Counted from the first letter of the stretch, positions 17,419 through 27,149 are shown. The stretch: DNA of 64,000 nucleotides from Leptolyngbya sp. FACHB-8 (GCF_014695575.1 NZ_JACJOO010000080.1:1-64000), one strand, 5' to 3'. A program made the numbers and translations. Notes: generated by a model from the letters alone, not told the origin.

Positions 17419-19896
17419 CGTTTGGGTCAGCATAACGATGTCCTCAAACTGGAAGCGATCAACCAGTTGAGTGAGCGTTTGTGCTAACTCGGCATGTTCT
17501 GGTGGAATTTGCTGTACCAGTTGTAGAACTTGTTTAGCGTTGACCTTAGTAGCCGCCTGTCGCAGTTCTTCAATCCAGTTAGAGGGCATGGTGTCGAGGG
17601 TAATCGGTTCTGCTGCAACCGCGTCTTGAGGAGCGGCGACAGGTTCTGCAACGGTTGGTTCCCCATACACATATTGAACGCCCAGATGCTCTGCCAGCTT
17701 CTCGAAAATCTGGTGTACCTGGAAGGGTTTGCGCACAAAGTCATCGCAACCGGCTGCCAGGATGACGGAGCGGGCTTCTTCGAAGGCGCTGGCAGTGAGG
17801 GCGATGATTTTGGTGGGGGTGGTAAGTTTTTGGGCTGCTTCCTGGGTGCGGATTTGACGAGTCGCTTCATAGCCGTCCATGATGGGCATTCGCATATCCA
17901 TCCAGATCAGGTGTGGGTGCCAGGTTTGCCAGAGGGCGATCGCCTCCTTCCCATTTTCTGCTTCTTGCAGCTCAAACCCCATGGGTACCAACAAATTGAG
18001 CAATAACTGGCGGTTCTCCCAGCGGTCTTCCACAATCAGGAGGCGGTATTTGGGCTGGTTGGGGGCGAGGGCAACGACGGGGGGAAGCGATCGCACTTCA
18101 ACCACCTCTGCTGCATCAACCAACTGTACTGGAGTGGTAAAGGCGAACAAACTGCCGCGACCTGGTACGCTACTCACACGAATATCGCCGCCCATCCATT
18201 GCACAAATTTCTGGCTAATGGGTAACCCTAATCCAGTGCCCTGCCGGGATGTTCGCCCGGTTTCTGTCTGGGCGAAGGGCTCAAACAAGTATTTGATTTC
18301 ATGATTGGCAATGCCGGGGCCGCTGTCCTCAATCTCGAAGAGTAAGGTGTCGATAGGAGGATCGAGGCTAACGGGGTTTGGGGCTCTTCGCACTCGCACG
18401 GCCACATAGCCTGTTTCTGTGAATTTGATGGCATTACCAATCAAATTCATCAACACCTGTCTCAACTTTCCCTCGTCGGTTTTAATGTGTTGTGGTACAT
18501 TAGGCGCACATTCAAACCTCAGGTTCAGTTTTTTCGATCGCGCTTTCAGTTGAAACATTTCCTCAAGGGTGATCAGAAGCTGTCCTAAATTAAAGCTGTC
18601 TTCATTCAAAGCGACCTGCCCTGCTTCGATTTTTGACATCTCTAAGACATCATTAATTAAAGTCAACAGGTGTTCACCACTCCGGTTAATGATATTCAAC
18701 TGATCTCGTTGGACGGCATTGATACTAGTATCCCGAGTCATGAGTTGTGTGAAGCCCAGAATTGCGTTTAAGGGTGTTCGCAGTTCATGACTCATATTGG
18801 CTAAAAATTCGCTTTTAGCCCGGTTTGCCGCATTGGCTTCTTCGGCTTTTTGTTCCAGTTGTTGACTGTAGCGTTCCAGTTGTTCTCGTGACTCCTGTAA
18901 CTGCCGCGCCAGCCAACGTACCCCAACCGCAAGGCCCGCTACAGACACCAGCCCTACTAAAATGATTGTCCCGGCCAGTTGGCGGGCAGGAGCAAAGGCT
19001 TCTTCCTGCTGCATTTCGACCAGTAAGGCAATGTCCTGGTCATTCAGCCAGCGATATACGCCAATGACGGGCACTTGGGCATAGTTTTGGTATAATCCTG
19101 AGCCACTCAAACCCTGCATCGCCGTATCGATACCCCGGCTGCTAACTCCGCCCTTAAATTGTTGCCCTGGGGTCGATTCCTTCGAAATAAAACTGAACTC
19201 GTTCACCAGCGACCCAACCATATAGCTTTCGCCACTTTCCCCTAAACCCGTCCGTTCCCGAACGATTTGATCAACCTGATTGAGATTCAGGGTGGCGAGA
19301 ATTGCACCCTGGCGCTTTCCGGTTTGATCATTGAGGGGAGCTGCGAAGGTCACGGTGGGTTTGCCTGAGGTCAGCGAGACGTAAAAGATGGGGGCAAAGC
19401 GATCGCCCGATGCTACTTCCTTCAAATACGTCACACTGGCCAGATTCGTGTACTGCCCCTTGCGGGCTAAATTGCTGGAAACTACAATGCGGTTGGTGCG
19501 ATCCAGCACAAAGATTTCCGACAGATTCGGTTTAATTCGGACAACACCCTGGAGGTAATTACCCAGGGCAATCTCAGCAGATTGTCGGGTTTCGGGAGAG
19601 GGCGGATTGATCAGAACTTTAAGGTTGGACTGGATATCGGGAAACTGAGTGATCAGGAAAAAGTCTCGTTGTTGGTCCTCAAACCAGCGGGTGATTTCTT
19701 CCTCCTTTAGAGTGGCTGCGACGTTAAGCCGATTAAAAGCAGCCTGCTTCAAGGCATCCCTGGCCCGCAGAAAGGCCACCCCACCCACAATGCCCACTGT
19801 TAACAACGACAGCAATAGGAAGGTGCTGGCGACGCGAGTGGTGATATTGCGGGGGCTATCGCCGTTTGGGATGGCCGATTTTAGCGGTTTGATCAT
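17410..19896 (-). CDS. Hybrid histidine kinase with Cache-type sensor domain
   Basis: A membrane hybrid kinase of 828 residues. TM1 (about 22-44) and a second helix near residue 310 flank an extracytoplasmic Cache-like domain. The cytosolic part has a coiled coil, HisKA (NMSHELRTPLNAILGFTQ), HATPase (LIGNAIKFTETG, EDSGPGI, GTGLGLPIS) and a receiver domain with VEDRWENR, Asp in IWMDMRMPIMDGYEAT and Lys in FVRKPFQ. A 60-residue helical tail (WIEELRQAATKVNAKQVLQL..) follows. The start ATG at 19896 overlaps the stop of the upstream solute-binding gene as ATGA, indicating translational coupling. It probably senses a ligand directly or through that lipoprotein. No output-domain regulator is nearby. 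Confidence 0.9.
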   Translation of the reverse strand: MIKPLKSAIPNGDSPRNITTRVASTFLLLSLLTVGIVGGVAFLRARDALKQAAFNRLNVAATLKEEEITRWFEDQQRDFFLITQFPDIQSNLKVLINPPSPETRQSAEIALGNYLQGVVRIKPNLSEIFVLDRTNRIVVSSNLARKGQYTNLASVTYLKEVASGDRFAPIFYVSLTSGKPTVTFAAPLNDQTGKRQGAILATLNLNQVDQIVRERTGLGESGESYMVGSLVNEFSFISKESTPGQQFKGGVSSRGIDTAMQGLSGSGLYQNYAQVPVIGVYRWLNDQDIALLVEMQQEEAFAPARQLAGTIILVGLVSVAGLAVGVRWLARQLQESREQLERYSQQLEQKAEEANAANRAKSEFLANMSHELRTPLNAILGFTQLMTRDTSINAVQRDQLNIINRSGEHLLTLINDVLEMSKIEAGQVALNEDSFNLGQLLITLEEMFQLKARSKKLNLRFECAPNVPQHIKTDEGKLRQVLMNLIGNAIKFTETGYVAVRVRRAPNPVSLDPPIDTLLFEIEDSGPGIANHEIKYLFEPFAQTETGRTSRQGTGLGLPISQKFVQWMGGDIRVSSVPGRGSLFAFTTPVQLVDAAEVVEVRSLPPVVALAPNQPKYRLLIVEDRWENRQLLLNLLVPMGFELQEAENGKEAIALWQTWHPHLIWMDMRMPIMDGYEATRQIRTQEAAQKLTTPTKIIALTASAFEEARSVILAAGCDDFVRKPFQVHQIFEKLAEHLGVQYVYGEPTVAEPVAAPQDAVAAEPITLDTMPSNWIEELRQAATKVNAKQVLQLVQQIPPEHAELAQTLTQLVDRFQFEDIVMLTQTAK

Positions 19897-21308
19897 GTCC
19901 ACTCATTAAAGATCTTTTGAACTTCAGCGATCGCATCCTCAGCCGCTTTTTCCGGAGCGACTCCATCCGCCACAATCCGGTGAATCGCCTTGCCCCAAAC
20001 GTTCTCCTTCGTCACCACACTGTAAGCGGGGTGGTACACCGACGGGAAGGGGCGAGTGTTGGGCGAGGTCAGCACCTTGGCTCCAGCCGCAATGTGGGGG
20101 TCATTGGGGTTTGTCCAGTAGGGGTCATCCCAGAGGGGTTTGGCGATGGGCATATTCCGCAGTCCCGCTGCCTTCAGGTAGTTATTAATGGTGGCGGGCT
20201 GGACGAAGTCGGTGAGGAATTGTTTGGCGATCGCCTCATGACGTGAGCCCTTGAAAATCACGGCCTGCTTAATCGTCAGAATGTTCCGCATGGGCTTGCC
20301 GTTGGGCTTCGAGGGGAAACTCATCGTACCCAACTTGTTCTGATACACCTCCGGATCTTGCCGTGCCGTGGCTGGAATGGTCAGCGATGTGTTTGGGGTC
20401 ATAGCCACCTGACGATTGAGAAAAACCGTGTTGTTATCAGGGTTAAGCCAGTTCACCGTGTCGGGTGGTACTACTCCATCTTTGAAGAATTGCGTGTACC
20501 ACTTCAGGCTGTTCAAAATCCCCTCTTGCACTGCTGGATCGCTAATTTTTAGCTCTCCATCAGGGGTTAAAATCTGCACATCATAGGCCTCCAACACCTG
20601 CTCAAACAGGTAATACGTATCTCCGGCTTTGTCGGAGAAGGAGAAGCCCAATCCGTAGGTTTTGGGGTCTTGAGGCAGTTTCGCTCCCAGTTCCTTCCAA
20701 AAATTCCAAAATCCATCCCAGTCTTGAGGAATGTCGGCATCGGTGTAACCGGCTTGCTTCACCATATCCCGCCAGTAGGAAATAAAATTGCTGGATTGGG
20801 AAAACGGAACAGCGTAGTAGCTGCGCTTCTTCTCCGCATTGTTGTAGAACTGCACAGCCTCCATGATGGAGTCAGGATAGAGCGATCGCACCGTCTCCAC
20901 CACATCGGTGACATCGACCAACTTGCCTTCCCATCCGAGTCTGGGGTACAGTCCCCGCTCGGCATTGTGGCTCATCACAATATCGGGCGGGTTGCCGGAT
21001 TGCAAAGCGCGCTCGGTTTTCTGTGGAAAGTCATCGGTGGTATGGAAAATTAATTCCACGGGATTTCCTGTTTTCTTCCCCCAGTCGGCAACAACGGCCT
21101 GCAATGCCTCATCCTCTTCCAGGTTGAAACCCTTTTCCCACCAGATGGTCAGGGGGGCATCTGCCGTGGAGGGTGAGGCTTGAGGCGTTACCTCAACCTG
21201 TTGGGCTTGGGTGCAAGCAATGACGATGAAACTCAAAAGACTGGCTAAAAGGAATTTATAGGGCTTCTTGACAACGAAATGTTTAATGATCGGATGAATA
21301 ATTTGCAT
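19893..21308 (-). CDS. ABC-type extracellular solute-binding lipoprotein (family 1)
   Basis: A 471-residue periplasmic binding protein of the sugar-type (MalE/UgpB-like) class. A signal peptide ends in the lipobox VIAC (Cys near residue 32), so it should be lipid-anchored. The mature part begins PLTIWWEKGFNLEEDEAL and shows family features such as GNPPDIVMSHN, YYAVPFSQSSNFISYWRDMV and FLNRQVAMTPNTSLTIP. No ABC permease or ATPase gene is present. It overlaps the upstream kinase gene by 26 bp and the downstream kinase by 4 bp, so it is embedded in a signalling operon. I infer a ligand-sensing role; transport with distant permeases cannot be excluded. Confidence 0.88.
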   Translation of the reverse strand: MQIIHPIIKHFVVKKPYKFLLASLLSFIVIACTQAQQVEVTPQASPSTADAPLTIWWEKGFNLEEDEALQAVVADWGKKTGNPVELIFHTTDDFPQKTERALQSGNPPDIVMSHNAERGLYPRLGWEGKLVDVTDVVETVRSLYPDSIMEAVQFYNNAEKKRSYYAVPFSQSSNFISYWRDMVKQAGYTDADIPQDWDGFWNFWKELGAKLPQDPKTYGLGFSFSDKAGDTYYLFEQVLEAYDVQILTPDGELKISDPAVQEGILNSLKWYTQFFKDGVVPPDTVNWLNPDNNTVFLNRQVAMTPNTSLTIPATARQDPEVYQNKLGTMSFPSKPNGKPMRNILTIKQAVIFKGSRHEAIAKQFLTDFVQPATINNYLKAAGLRNMPIAKPLWDDPYWTNPNDPHIAAGAKVLTSPNTRPFPSVYHPAYSVVTKENVWGKAIHRIVADGVAPEKAAEDAIAEVQKIFNEWT

Positions 21309-24300
21309 GGGAACCTTGCGTCAGCTTGAGAATGTCTTCAAAGCGGAAGTGCTCGATTAAATACGTGAGTTGTTGGGTCAAGTCCTGATAATCGGCTGGA
21401 ATTTCCTGAATGAGAGTGCGAATTTTTTTGGCATTGACCTGTAGGGCGGCCTGATGGAGTTGTTCGATCCAGGCAAGGGGCATGGTCGTGAGAAGGGTTG
21501 TGGCGAGGGTGGGGGATGGCGCGAGTACGTGGAGGGCGTTGTCTGGGATATCGTTAGGGCTGGCATAGGTGTAATGAACTCCGAGATATTGGGTCAGTTT
21601 TTCAAAAATGATGGCGGCGGTAACGGGTTTACGGACGAAATCATCACAGCCATGGGCAATCGCCACCTGCCGCTCTTCCTCAAAGGCGCTGCCAGTGAGG
21701 GCAATGATGGTGGTTGGGCGATCGCACCCCTGCACGGCCTCCAAACCCCGAATTTGACGAGTCGCCTCGTACCCATCCATCACAGGCATGCGGATATCCA
21801 TCCAGATCAGGTGGGGATGCCAGTGCTGCCAGTGGGCGATCGCCTCTTCCCCCTGAGTTACGGCCTGCACCTCAAACCCAACTGAGGTGAGTAACTCCAC
21901 TAAAAATTGACGGTTGTGGTTCTTGTCCTCAGCCACCAGGATGCGATAGGCCGGTTGGTCTGGAGCCAACCCCTGAACCCATTGGCTCAGACTTTGCAAT
22001 TCGCGTGTGGCGGCTGCAACCGCATGCATGGCTACCTCAAAGGCAAAGACTGACCCTTTCCCCAGTTGGCTCTGAACCGTGATCTCCCCCCCCATCAGCC
22101 GGACAAAGCGCTGACTGATAGCTAAACCCAAGCCAGTTCCCTCCTGGCTTTCCTGCCCAGCATGGCTTTGCATAAAGGGGTCAAACAGGCGCGGGAAGTC
22201 TTCGGTCGGGATGCCAATACCCGTGTCTTCGATGGTGAAGCGCAGCGTAATAGGATGGGGTGGACGAGTGGAATCGTCTGCCCCTGTACCTATCCAGCCA
22301 TTGACTTCAACATGCAGGGTAACTTGACCCCGAGAGGTGAATTTGATGGCGTTGGTGAGAAGATTCATCAGGATTTGCAGCAGTTTGCCGCGATCGCCCC
22401 GGATATAAGGGGGAACGTTGGGCGATCGCTCAAACTTCAGTTGCAGCCCTTTCGCGCTGGATTTGAGATATAGCATGGCGTAGAGCCAGTCCAGCAGGTG
22501 ATATAAATCGAAGTCAGTTTCGTTGAGAGTGAGTTGACCCGCCTCGATTTTTGACATTTCCAGCACATCATTGATCAGCGCCAGCAGGTGTTCACCGCTG
22601 CGGTTAATGGTGTCGAGGTAGGTGAGTTGTTGGGATGAGACATGACCCCGCAGAAGCAATTGGGTGAAGCCGAGAATCACGTTGAGCGGGGTGCGCAACT
22701 CGTGGCTCATGTGAGAAAGAAACTGGCTCTTCGCCCGGTTGGCTATTTCTGCTGCTTCCAGGGCTCTACGGAGGGCTTCTTCACCCTGTTTACGCTGAAT
22801 ACCCAGGGCAATTTCATGGGCGATCGCCCCCATCGCCTCCAGACTGGCTGGCTGTAGAGGATACTTCGCAAACACGGCCATCACCCCAACCACCTGCTCC
22901 TCCACAATCAGGGGGTATCCTGCAAAGGCAACCACTCCTTCCCGTTCTACCCAGGCTTTGTCAGAGGTCCGGGGATCTTGCAGCAAGTCATTGGTCATAT
23001 AGGGTTGGCGGCTGGTTGCAATGTACCCAATTTTGGTACTGCTTGAGACGATGCGGCTGTGATTCCCATCCAGGTAGCAATACAAGCCAGCGCTGGCCTG
23101 TAGCTCTAACAGACCCGTTTGTTCATGTCTAGTCCAGATACGGGCAAAAGCGACATCCAAATGCTGGAACAGTGCTTCGGCACAGCTTCCCAAAATCTCT
23201 TGAAGAGTGCTTCCCTGGGTTAATGCTAGACCGACATCGGCGGTTAGCATGGCAAGCCGTGTGCGTTCTTGCAGAGCCGCTTCAGCCTGCTTATGTTCGG
23301 TAATGTCTTCGACCAACCCCGAAGTCAAAACGGTATGGCCCTGAGCATCACGAATTGCTGAAACGGTCAGTCGAACCCAAATGATTTGTTTATCTTTGCG
23401 AATGTAACGCTTTTCCATCTGATAAGCGTCAATCCGACCGGCTAGTAATTCACGATACTGTTCTAAATCTAAGATCAAATCATCAGGGTGAGTATAGTCA
23501 TAGAAGCTGAGCGCATACATTTCTTCTTCTGTGTATCCTAATAACTTCATGCATGCTGGGTTGTATGCAATAACAGTTCCATCCGGTTTGATTAACCCAA
23601 TTCCCACAGCCGAATTTTGAAAGACTAATCGGAATAAAATTTCTCGTTCCTGTAAAGCGGCCTCTGCATGTTTATGGGCGCTAATATCTTCAATAATTGC
23701 GAGGTTATATTGCACCTGGCCCTGGCGATCGCGCACTGCCGAGACATTTAACCGCCCCCAGACTACCTGCCCATCCTTACGGATATAACGTTTTTCAAGC
23801 TGATACCCATCCTGCTTACCCGCCATCATTTCCTGCGTCAGCGCCACATCCCGCGCCACATCCTCGGGATAGGTAACATCTATGTAATGCATATTTCTGA
23901 GTTCAGCAGCACTGTAACCCAAGAAGTTTTGGTAAGCCCGATTGGCGTCCAGCAAAGTACCGTCAGGGTGAGAAGTGACAATGGCGATCGCCGCATTTTC
24001 TACAATCATTCGCAAGCGGCCTTCACTCTGGCGCAAACGGAAGCCGGTGTGCTCCCGCTCACTCCAGAGCACGATTGCTGCGATCGCCGACTGCAATAGC
24101 TCAAGCTCCGCCGTTTCCCAGAAATACTCAGACCCACACTGATCCAGCCCGAGGCATCCCCATAGCCCTCCGTCCAACTGCACGGGCACGTAGAGTAATG
24201 CATTGATCTGTAGCTGTTCTAAGTATTGTGCGACAGGTAATGTACCGGGTTGAAAATTTAATGGGTGCCCCTGTTCTAGCTGATCGATGCCCGCAGGAAA

Positions 24301-24594
24301 GCACGCTTCTAGGGGTTCCATGTCACCCTGGCGCGGGGAGATACCGGGAGCGCACCACTGGGCCCAAAGCCTCGGAATGCGACCGGCTTTACCGTTCCCC
24401 TGCAGATCGCCCTGACGCTGGTACTCATACAGATAGGCTCGACTGGCCCCACTCACCTTCCCTAAAACCTTCAGAAGCTCAGGGAACGGGTTGCTGTCTT
24501 TGGTCGCCAGCAAAATTTGTTGCACTTCCAGGAGTGCAGTGAGGTAGCGTTCCCGTTGAGGTGGCTGGGGCGGAGTGTCCTCGGTTAGGGACAT
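21283..24594 (-). CDS. Cytosolic hybrid histidine kinase (GAF-PAS-PAS-GAF)
   Basis: A soluble hybrid kinase of 1103 residues. Order: GAF (about 20-180), PAS (190-310, GYSAAELRNMHYIDVTYPED), PAS (315-435, GYTEEEMYALSFYDYTHPDD), GAF (440-605), HisKA (HMSHELRTPLNVILGFTQ), HATPase (LLTNAIKFTSRG, EDTGIGI, GTGLGLAIS) and receiver (VAEDKNHNRQF, Asp in IWMDIRMPVMDGYEAT, Lys in FVRKPVT). The last 65 residues repeat the tail of the neighbouring kinase (MPLAWIEQLHQAALQVNAKK..FRFEDILKLTQ). It is the first gene of the operon, and its 3' end overlaps the solute-binding lipoprotein gene. No Shine-Dalgarno is seen at the ATG at 24594. Confidence 0.9.
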   Translation of the reverse strand: MSLTEDTPPQPPQRERYLTALLEVQQILLATKDSNPFPELLKVLGKVSGASRAYLYEYQRQGDLQGNGKAGRIPRLWAQWCAPGISPRQGDMEPLEACFPAGIDQLEQGHPLNFQPGTLPVAQYLEQLQINALLYVPVQLDGGLWGCLGLDQCGSEYFWETAELELLQSAIAAIVLWSEREHTGFRLRQSEGRLRMIVENAAIAIVTSHPDGTLLDANRAYQNFLGYSAAELRNMHYIDVTYPEDVARDVALTQEMMAGKQDGYQLEKRYIRKDGQVVWGRLNVSAVRDRQGQVQYNLAIIEDISAHKHAEAALQEREILFRLVFQNSAVGIGLIKPDGTVIAYNPACMKLLGYTEEEMYALSFYDYTHPDDLILDLEQYRELLAGRIDAYQMEKRYIRKDKQIIWVRLTVSAIRDAQGHTVLTSGLVEDITEHKQAEAALQERTRLAMLTADVGLALTQGSTLQEILGSCAEALFQHLDVAFARIWTRHEQTGLLELQASAGLYCYLDGNHSRIVSSSTKIGYIATSRQPYMTNDLLQDPRTSDKAWVEREGVVAFAGYPLIVEEQVVGVMAVFAKYPLQPASLEAMGAIAHEIALGIQRKQGEEALRRALEAAEIANRAKSQFLSHMSHELRTPLNVILGFTQLLLRGHVSSQQLTYLDTINRSGEHLLALINDVLEMSKIEAGQLTLNETDFDLYHLLDWLYAMLYLKSSAKGLQLKFERSPNVPPYIRGDRGKLLQILMNLLTNAIKFTSRGQVTLHVEVNGWIGTGADDSTRPPHPITLRFTIEDTGIGIPTEDFPRLFDPFMQSHAGQESQEGTGLGLAISQRFVRLMGGEITVQSQLGKGSVFAFEVAMHAVAAATRELQSLSQWVQGLAPDQPAYRILVAEDKNHNRQFLVELLTSVGFEVQAVTQGEEAIAHWQHWHPHLIWMDIRMPVMDGYEATRQIRGLEAVQGCDRPTTIIALTGSAFEEERQVAIAHGCDDFVRKPVTAAIIFEKLTQYLGVHYTYASPNDIPDNALHVLAPSPTLATTLLTTMPLAWIEQLHQAALQVNAKKIRTLIQEIPADYQDLTQQLTYLIEHFRFEDILKLTQGSHANYSSDH

Positions 24595-24714
24595 GGACCA
24601 TCGAACTAAACCCTACAGCCTTTGAATACCATAGAGGATTTCAGAAGATGGCAATTCGTTATGAGAATTATCGTTTTGAATGCGGCTGACGCATCAAACG
24701 ATCATGTGCCAAAC

Positions 24715-24753
24715 GTATGGTGAAAGGGGCACTTCGTGCCCCTTTCACCATAC
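24715..24753. repeat. 18-bp perfect palindrome
   Basis: GTATGGTGAAAGGGGCAC and its exact inverse surround TTC. It lies in the 298-bp gap between the hybrid kinase and lysR, which otherwise holds B1, degenerate family D-like ends (ATAATTCTCATCTTGAAATCA near 24868) and no gene. Confidence 0.85.
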
Positions 24754-24766
24754 CCATGCATACGTC

Positions 24767-24862
24767 TATAGCGCTGTGCACGTTGATTAAGTACGGTGGT
24801 GTGGGGCACGAAGTGCCCCACACCACCGTTGCTGTACTTAACGCACTTGCACATTGCTATAG
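24767..24862. repeat. Family B palindromic element, copy B1
   Basis: Outer arms TATAGCGCTGTGCACGTTGA.. and ..CACTTGCACATTGCTATAG pair imperfectly. The inner GTACGGTGGTGTGGGGCAC hairpin has a perfect core stem with GAA spacer. Confidence 0.9.
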
Positions 24863-24892
24863 AAGACTATAATTCTCATCTTGAAATCAACC

Positions 24893-25807
24893 CTACCCAG
24901 CAATGCCTTCGTATTGCCGATGATGCTTGAGTAAATCTAAAAACGCATAGGCCGCTGGAGTGAGCAAAGCATCCGACAAAGTCGCCACACTAATCATCCG
25001 CGATAGAGGAACCGGCAGACTGTAGACTTTTACGTCTGCTGGAATCGGTTCTGCCGCCAGTCGGGGGCTGATAGCCGCTCCAATGCCCCGGGCCACCATA
25101 TTCACAATCGTGGCATCCGAGCGAATTTTATAGGTGGCTTCTAAGCTGATGCCATGGTGGGCGCAGTGAGCGTAAACCATCGCATCACATCCATCTCCAT
25201 CGGGGGCCATAATCAGCGGGTAACGGGTAACATCGCTCCAATCGAGCCGTCGGTTTGTTAGCTCAAAGCCGGGTGGCAGTAGAACGACGAACTCATCTCG
25301 CATCAGCTCCCAGGTTTCAAATTCGCTACCTGTTGGTAGATAGGTAATGCCAATGTCGGCACGGCCCTGACGCAAATCGGTTTCTACGTCGGGGCGATCG
25401 TCATATTCGGCAATGCGAATGGCGATCGCTGGATACCGCTGACAGAACTGTGCGATTACATCTGGCAAAATATGGGTTGCTGCACTGCGAAAGGCCGAAA
25501 TCCTCAACTGGCCACCATCCAACCCTTTCGCTAGGTTTGCCTGGTTCACAATGTCATTCATCAAATACATCACCTGGCGCGCGCGCTCAACGACCTGCTG
25601 GCCTACAGGAGTGACATGGGCTCCATAGCGACCGCGTGAGAGTAGGACAACTCCCAGATCATCTTCCAGGGTGGCGATCGCATAACTCACCGCCGACTGC
25701 GACACTTGCAACCGTAATGCGGCTTCGCTGAAGCTACCGGAATCAGCGACAGCAATTAACACCTGAAGTTGTGACAACTTCAATGGGTTCAGGCGATGGT
25801 CATTCAC
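24893..25807 (-). CDS. LysR-family transcriptional regulator
   Basis: A 304-residue LysR regulator. The N-terminal winged helix-turn-helix reads LSQLQVLIAVADSGSFSEAALRL then QSAVSYAIATLEDDLGVVLLSRGRYGAHVT. The C-terminal co-inducer-binding domain follows (LRISAFRSAATHILPDVIAQF). The start is a GTG at 25807, set by GGGAGG seven bases upstream. The longer frame to 25939 adds residues of no known domain. It is divergent from the DMT exporter gene 235 bp away, which it is likely to control; the cyanuric acid hydrolase-family gene beyond may also be a target. The ligand is unknown. Confidence 0.88.
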   Translation of the reverse strand: MNDHRLNPLKLSQLQVLIAVADSGSFSEAALRLQVSQSAVSYAIATLEDDLGVVLLSRGRYGAHVTPVGQQVVERARQVMYLMNDIVNQANLAKGLDGGQLRISAFRSAATHILPDVIAQFCQRYPAIAIRIAEYDDRPDVETDLRQGRADIGITYLPTGSEFETWELMRDEFVVLLPPGFELTNRRLDWSDVTRYPLIMAPDGDGCDAMVYAHCAHHGISLEATYKIRSDATIVNMVARGIGAAISPRLAAEPIPADVKVYSLPVPLSRMISVATLSDALLTPAAYAFLDLLKHHRQYEGIAG

Positions 25808-26042
25808 AGCAATGCCTCCCAGAATGTCAAAACCATGCCAGGCCGCGGGCAAATGATCTATCGAATTCCTTGATGGACGTGATGCACTTCTCCTTTTGTT
25901 GGTATTGATACAATCCTTCACGATAAACAAACACTGCACTCACCCTTCCATTGAATCGATTATCCCAAAGTGGAATGGCCTTCGCCATGAGGCCCTTCTC
26001 TTGGTTTGGGAACCTTAGAACAACAATCTGGGCTGCACTACT

Positions 26043-26897
26043 ATGCTCACACTGAGCCAAAAACCGTATTACCAGGGGCTACTGCTGCTGCTGCTCACCA
26101 CCATTATCTGGGGAACGTCTTTCCCCTTGCTTAAAGGAATACTGGCAGATTTGTCTCCAGCCGCCATTATTGCTATGCGGTTTTCCTTAGCTGCGATCGC
26201 CGTTCTCCCCGGTTTGCGGCAGGTTAATCCGTCCCTGCTGCGAGATGGCATCTTGTTGGGCACGATTTACTTTGCCGAGTGCGCGCTCTCATTGGTTGCC
26301 CTGGAAGTCATTCCAGCCAGCCGCTCAGCCTTTATTATCGGTCTGAATGCATTTTTAGTTCCTCTCTTTGGTTTGCTATTAGGACGGCGACCGCCAAGCC
26401 ATGTGCTGGGGGCTGCGGCGGTGGCGGTGGCGGGTGTTGGCATGTTGTCCTGGGAAGGAGGTGGCTTCAATTGGGGAGATGTGGTAACCCTGGGATGCGC
26501 GGTAGCGATAGCTGTTTATATTCTGTTGTTAGAACGGATTGCGCCGCGTCATGCAACCTTACCTCTGGTAGCTGTGCAGCTCACGGTGATGGCGGTGCTG
26601 GGCACGCTTTGGGCACTGCCCCAACTCCTGACACAGATGGATGCGATCGCCCACCACTTCGGCACGCTTCTATACACTGGGTTGGTCATTACAGCCACGC
26701 CTATTTGGACGCAAGCCTTGGCCCAACGTTGGGTTCCCTCCTACGAAGCTGCCCTGATCTACACATTAGAACCCGTGTTTGCCACGCTCTTTGCCTTCTT
26801 GATGTTGGGCGAGGCATTAGGTCCCCGAGGGCTTCTAGGGGGCGCTTTGGTCATTGCCGCAACTCTCTGGAGCCAACGCAAACCCGATGTCAATTAA
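26043..26897 (+). CDS. DMT superfamily (EamA) transporter
   Basis: A 284-residue inner-membrane exporter with ten predicted helices in two EamA repeats. Landmarks are TTIIWGTSFPLLKG at the first helix, SPAAIIAMRFSLAAIAVLPG, SAFIIGLNAFLVPLFGLLLGRRP and the C-terminal YEAALIYTLEPVFATLFAFLMLGE. Members export amino acids, purines or other small metabolites; the substrate is not predictable here. The divergent LysR gene is its probable regulator. Two strong palindromes follow before the ring-opening amidohydrolase gene. Confidence 0.88.
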   Translation: MLTLSQKPYYQGLLLLLLTTIIWGTSFPLLKGILADLSPAAIIAMRFSLAAIAVLPGLRQVNPSLLRDGILLGTIYFAECALSLVALEVIPASRSAFIIGLNAFLVPLFGLLLGRRPPSHVLGAAAVAVAGVGMLSWEGGGFNWGDVVTLGCAVAIAVYILLLERIAPRHATLPLVAVQLTVMAVLGTLWALPQLLTQMDAIAHHFGTLLYTGLVITATPIWTQALAQRWVPSYEAALIYTLEPVFATLFAFLMLGEALGPRGLLGGALVIAATLWSQRKPDVN

Positions 26898-26935
26898 TCA
26901 GGGCTGACTGCATCTTGCACTCAAACCTAGAATGC

Positions 26936-27002
26936 TTAAAGAAGCATACTATGCAGTGGTGGAGCGTAACGTGCCACATCACTGCATAGTATGCTTCTTT
27001 AA
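26936..27002. repeat. Long palindrome downstream of the DMT gene
   Basis: A 23-bp perfect arm (TTAAAGAAGCATACTATGCA..) is repeated in inverse, with an inner partly paired 21-nt part. It could serve as a terminator. Confidence 0.85.
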
Positions 27003-27026
27003 TCGGGGATCGTATAACAATACTCT

Positions 27027-27097
27027 GGACAGTTTTTCTGAAACTTGATTTTGCGTGCGCTTCGCGCACGCAAAATCAAGTTTCAGAAAAACTGTCC
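27027..27097. repeat. 34-bp perfect palindrome
   Basis: Arms 27027-27060 and 27064-27097 are exact inverse copies (beginning GGACAGTTTTTCTGAAAC) around the 3-bp spacer TTC. This is the longest perfect stem with a spacer in the window. It sits 52 bp upstream of the amidohydrolase start codon. Confidence 0.95.
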
Positions 27098-27149
27098 GAA
27101 CTAATGATATAAGCTGTGTGGCTAAAATCCATACGAGAAGGAACGAGGA

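Noticed and set aside
25827-26060. A 77-codon minus-strand frame between lysR and the DMT gene
   Set aside because: It overlaps the extended lysR frame in another phase and has no recognisable domain. An internal ATG at 25988 has a fair GAAGGG, but the evidence is too weak to call a gene.
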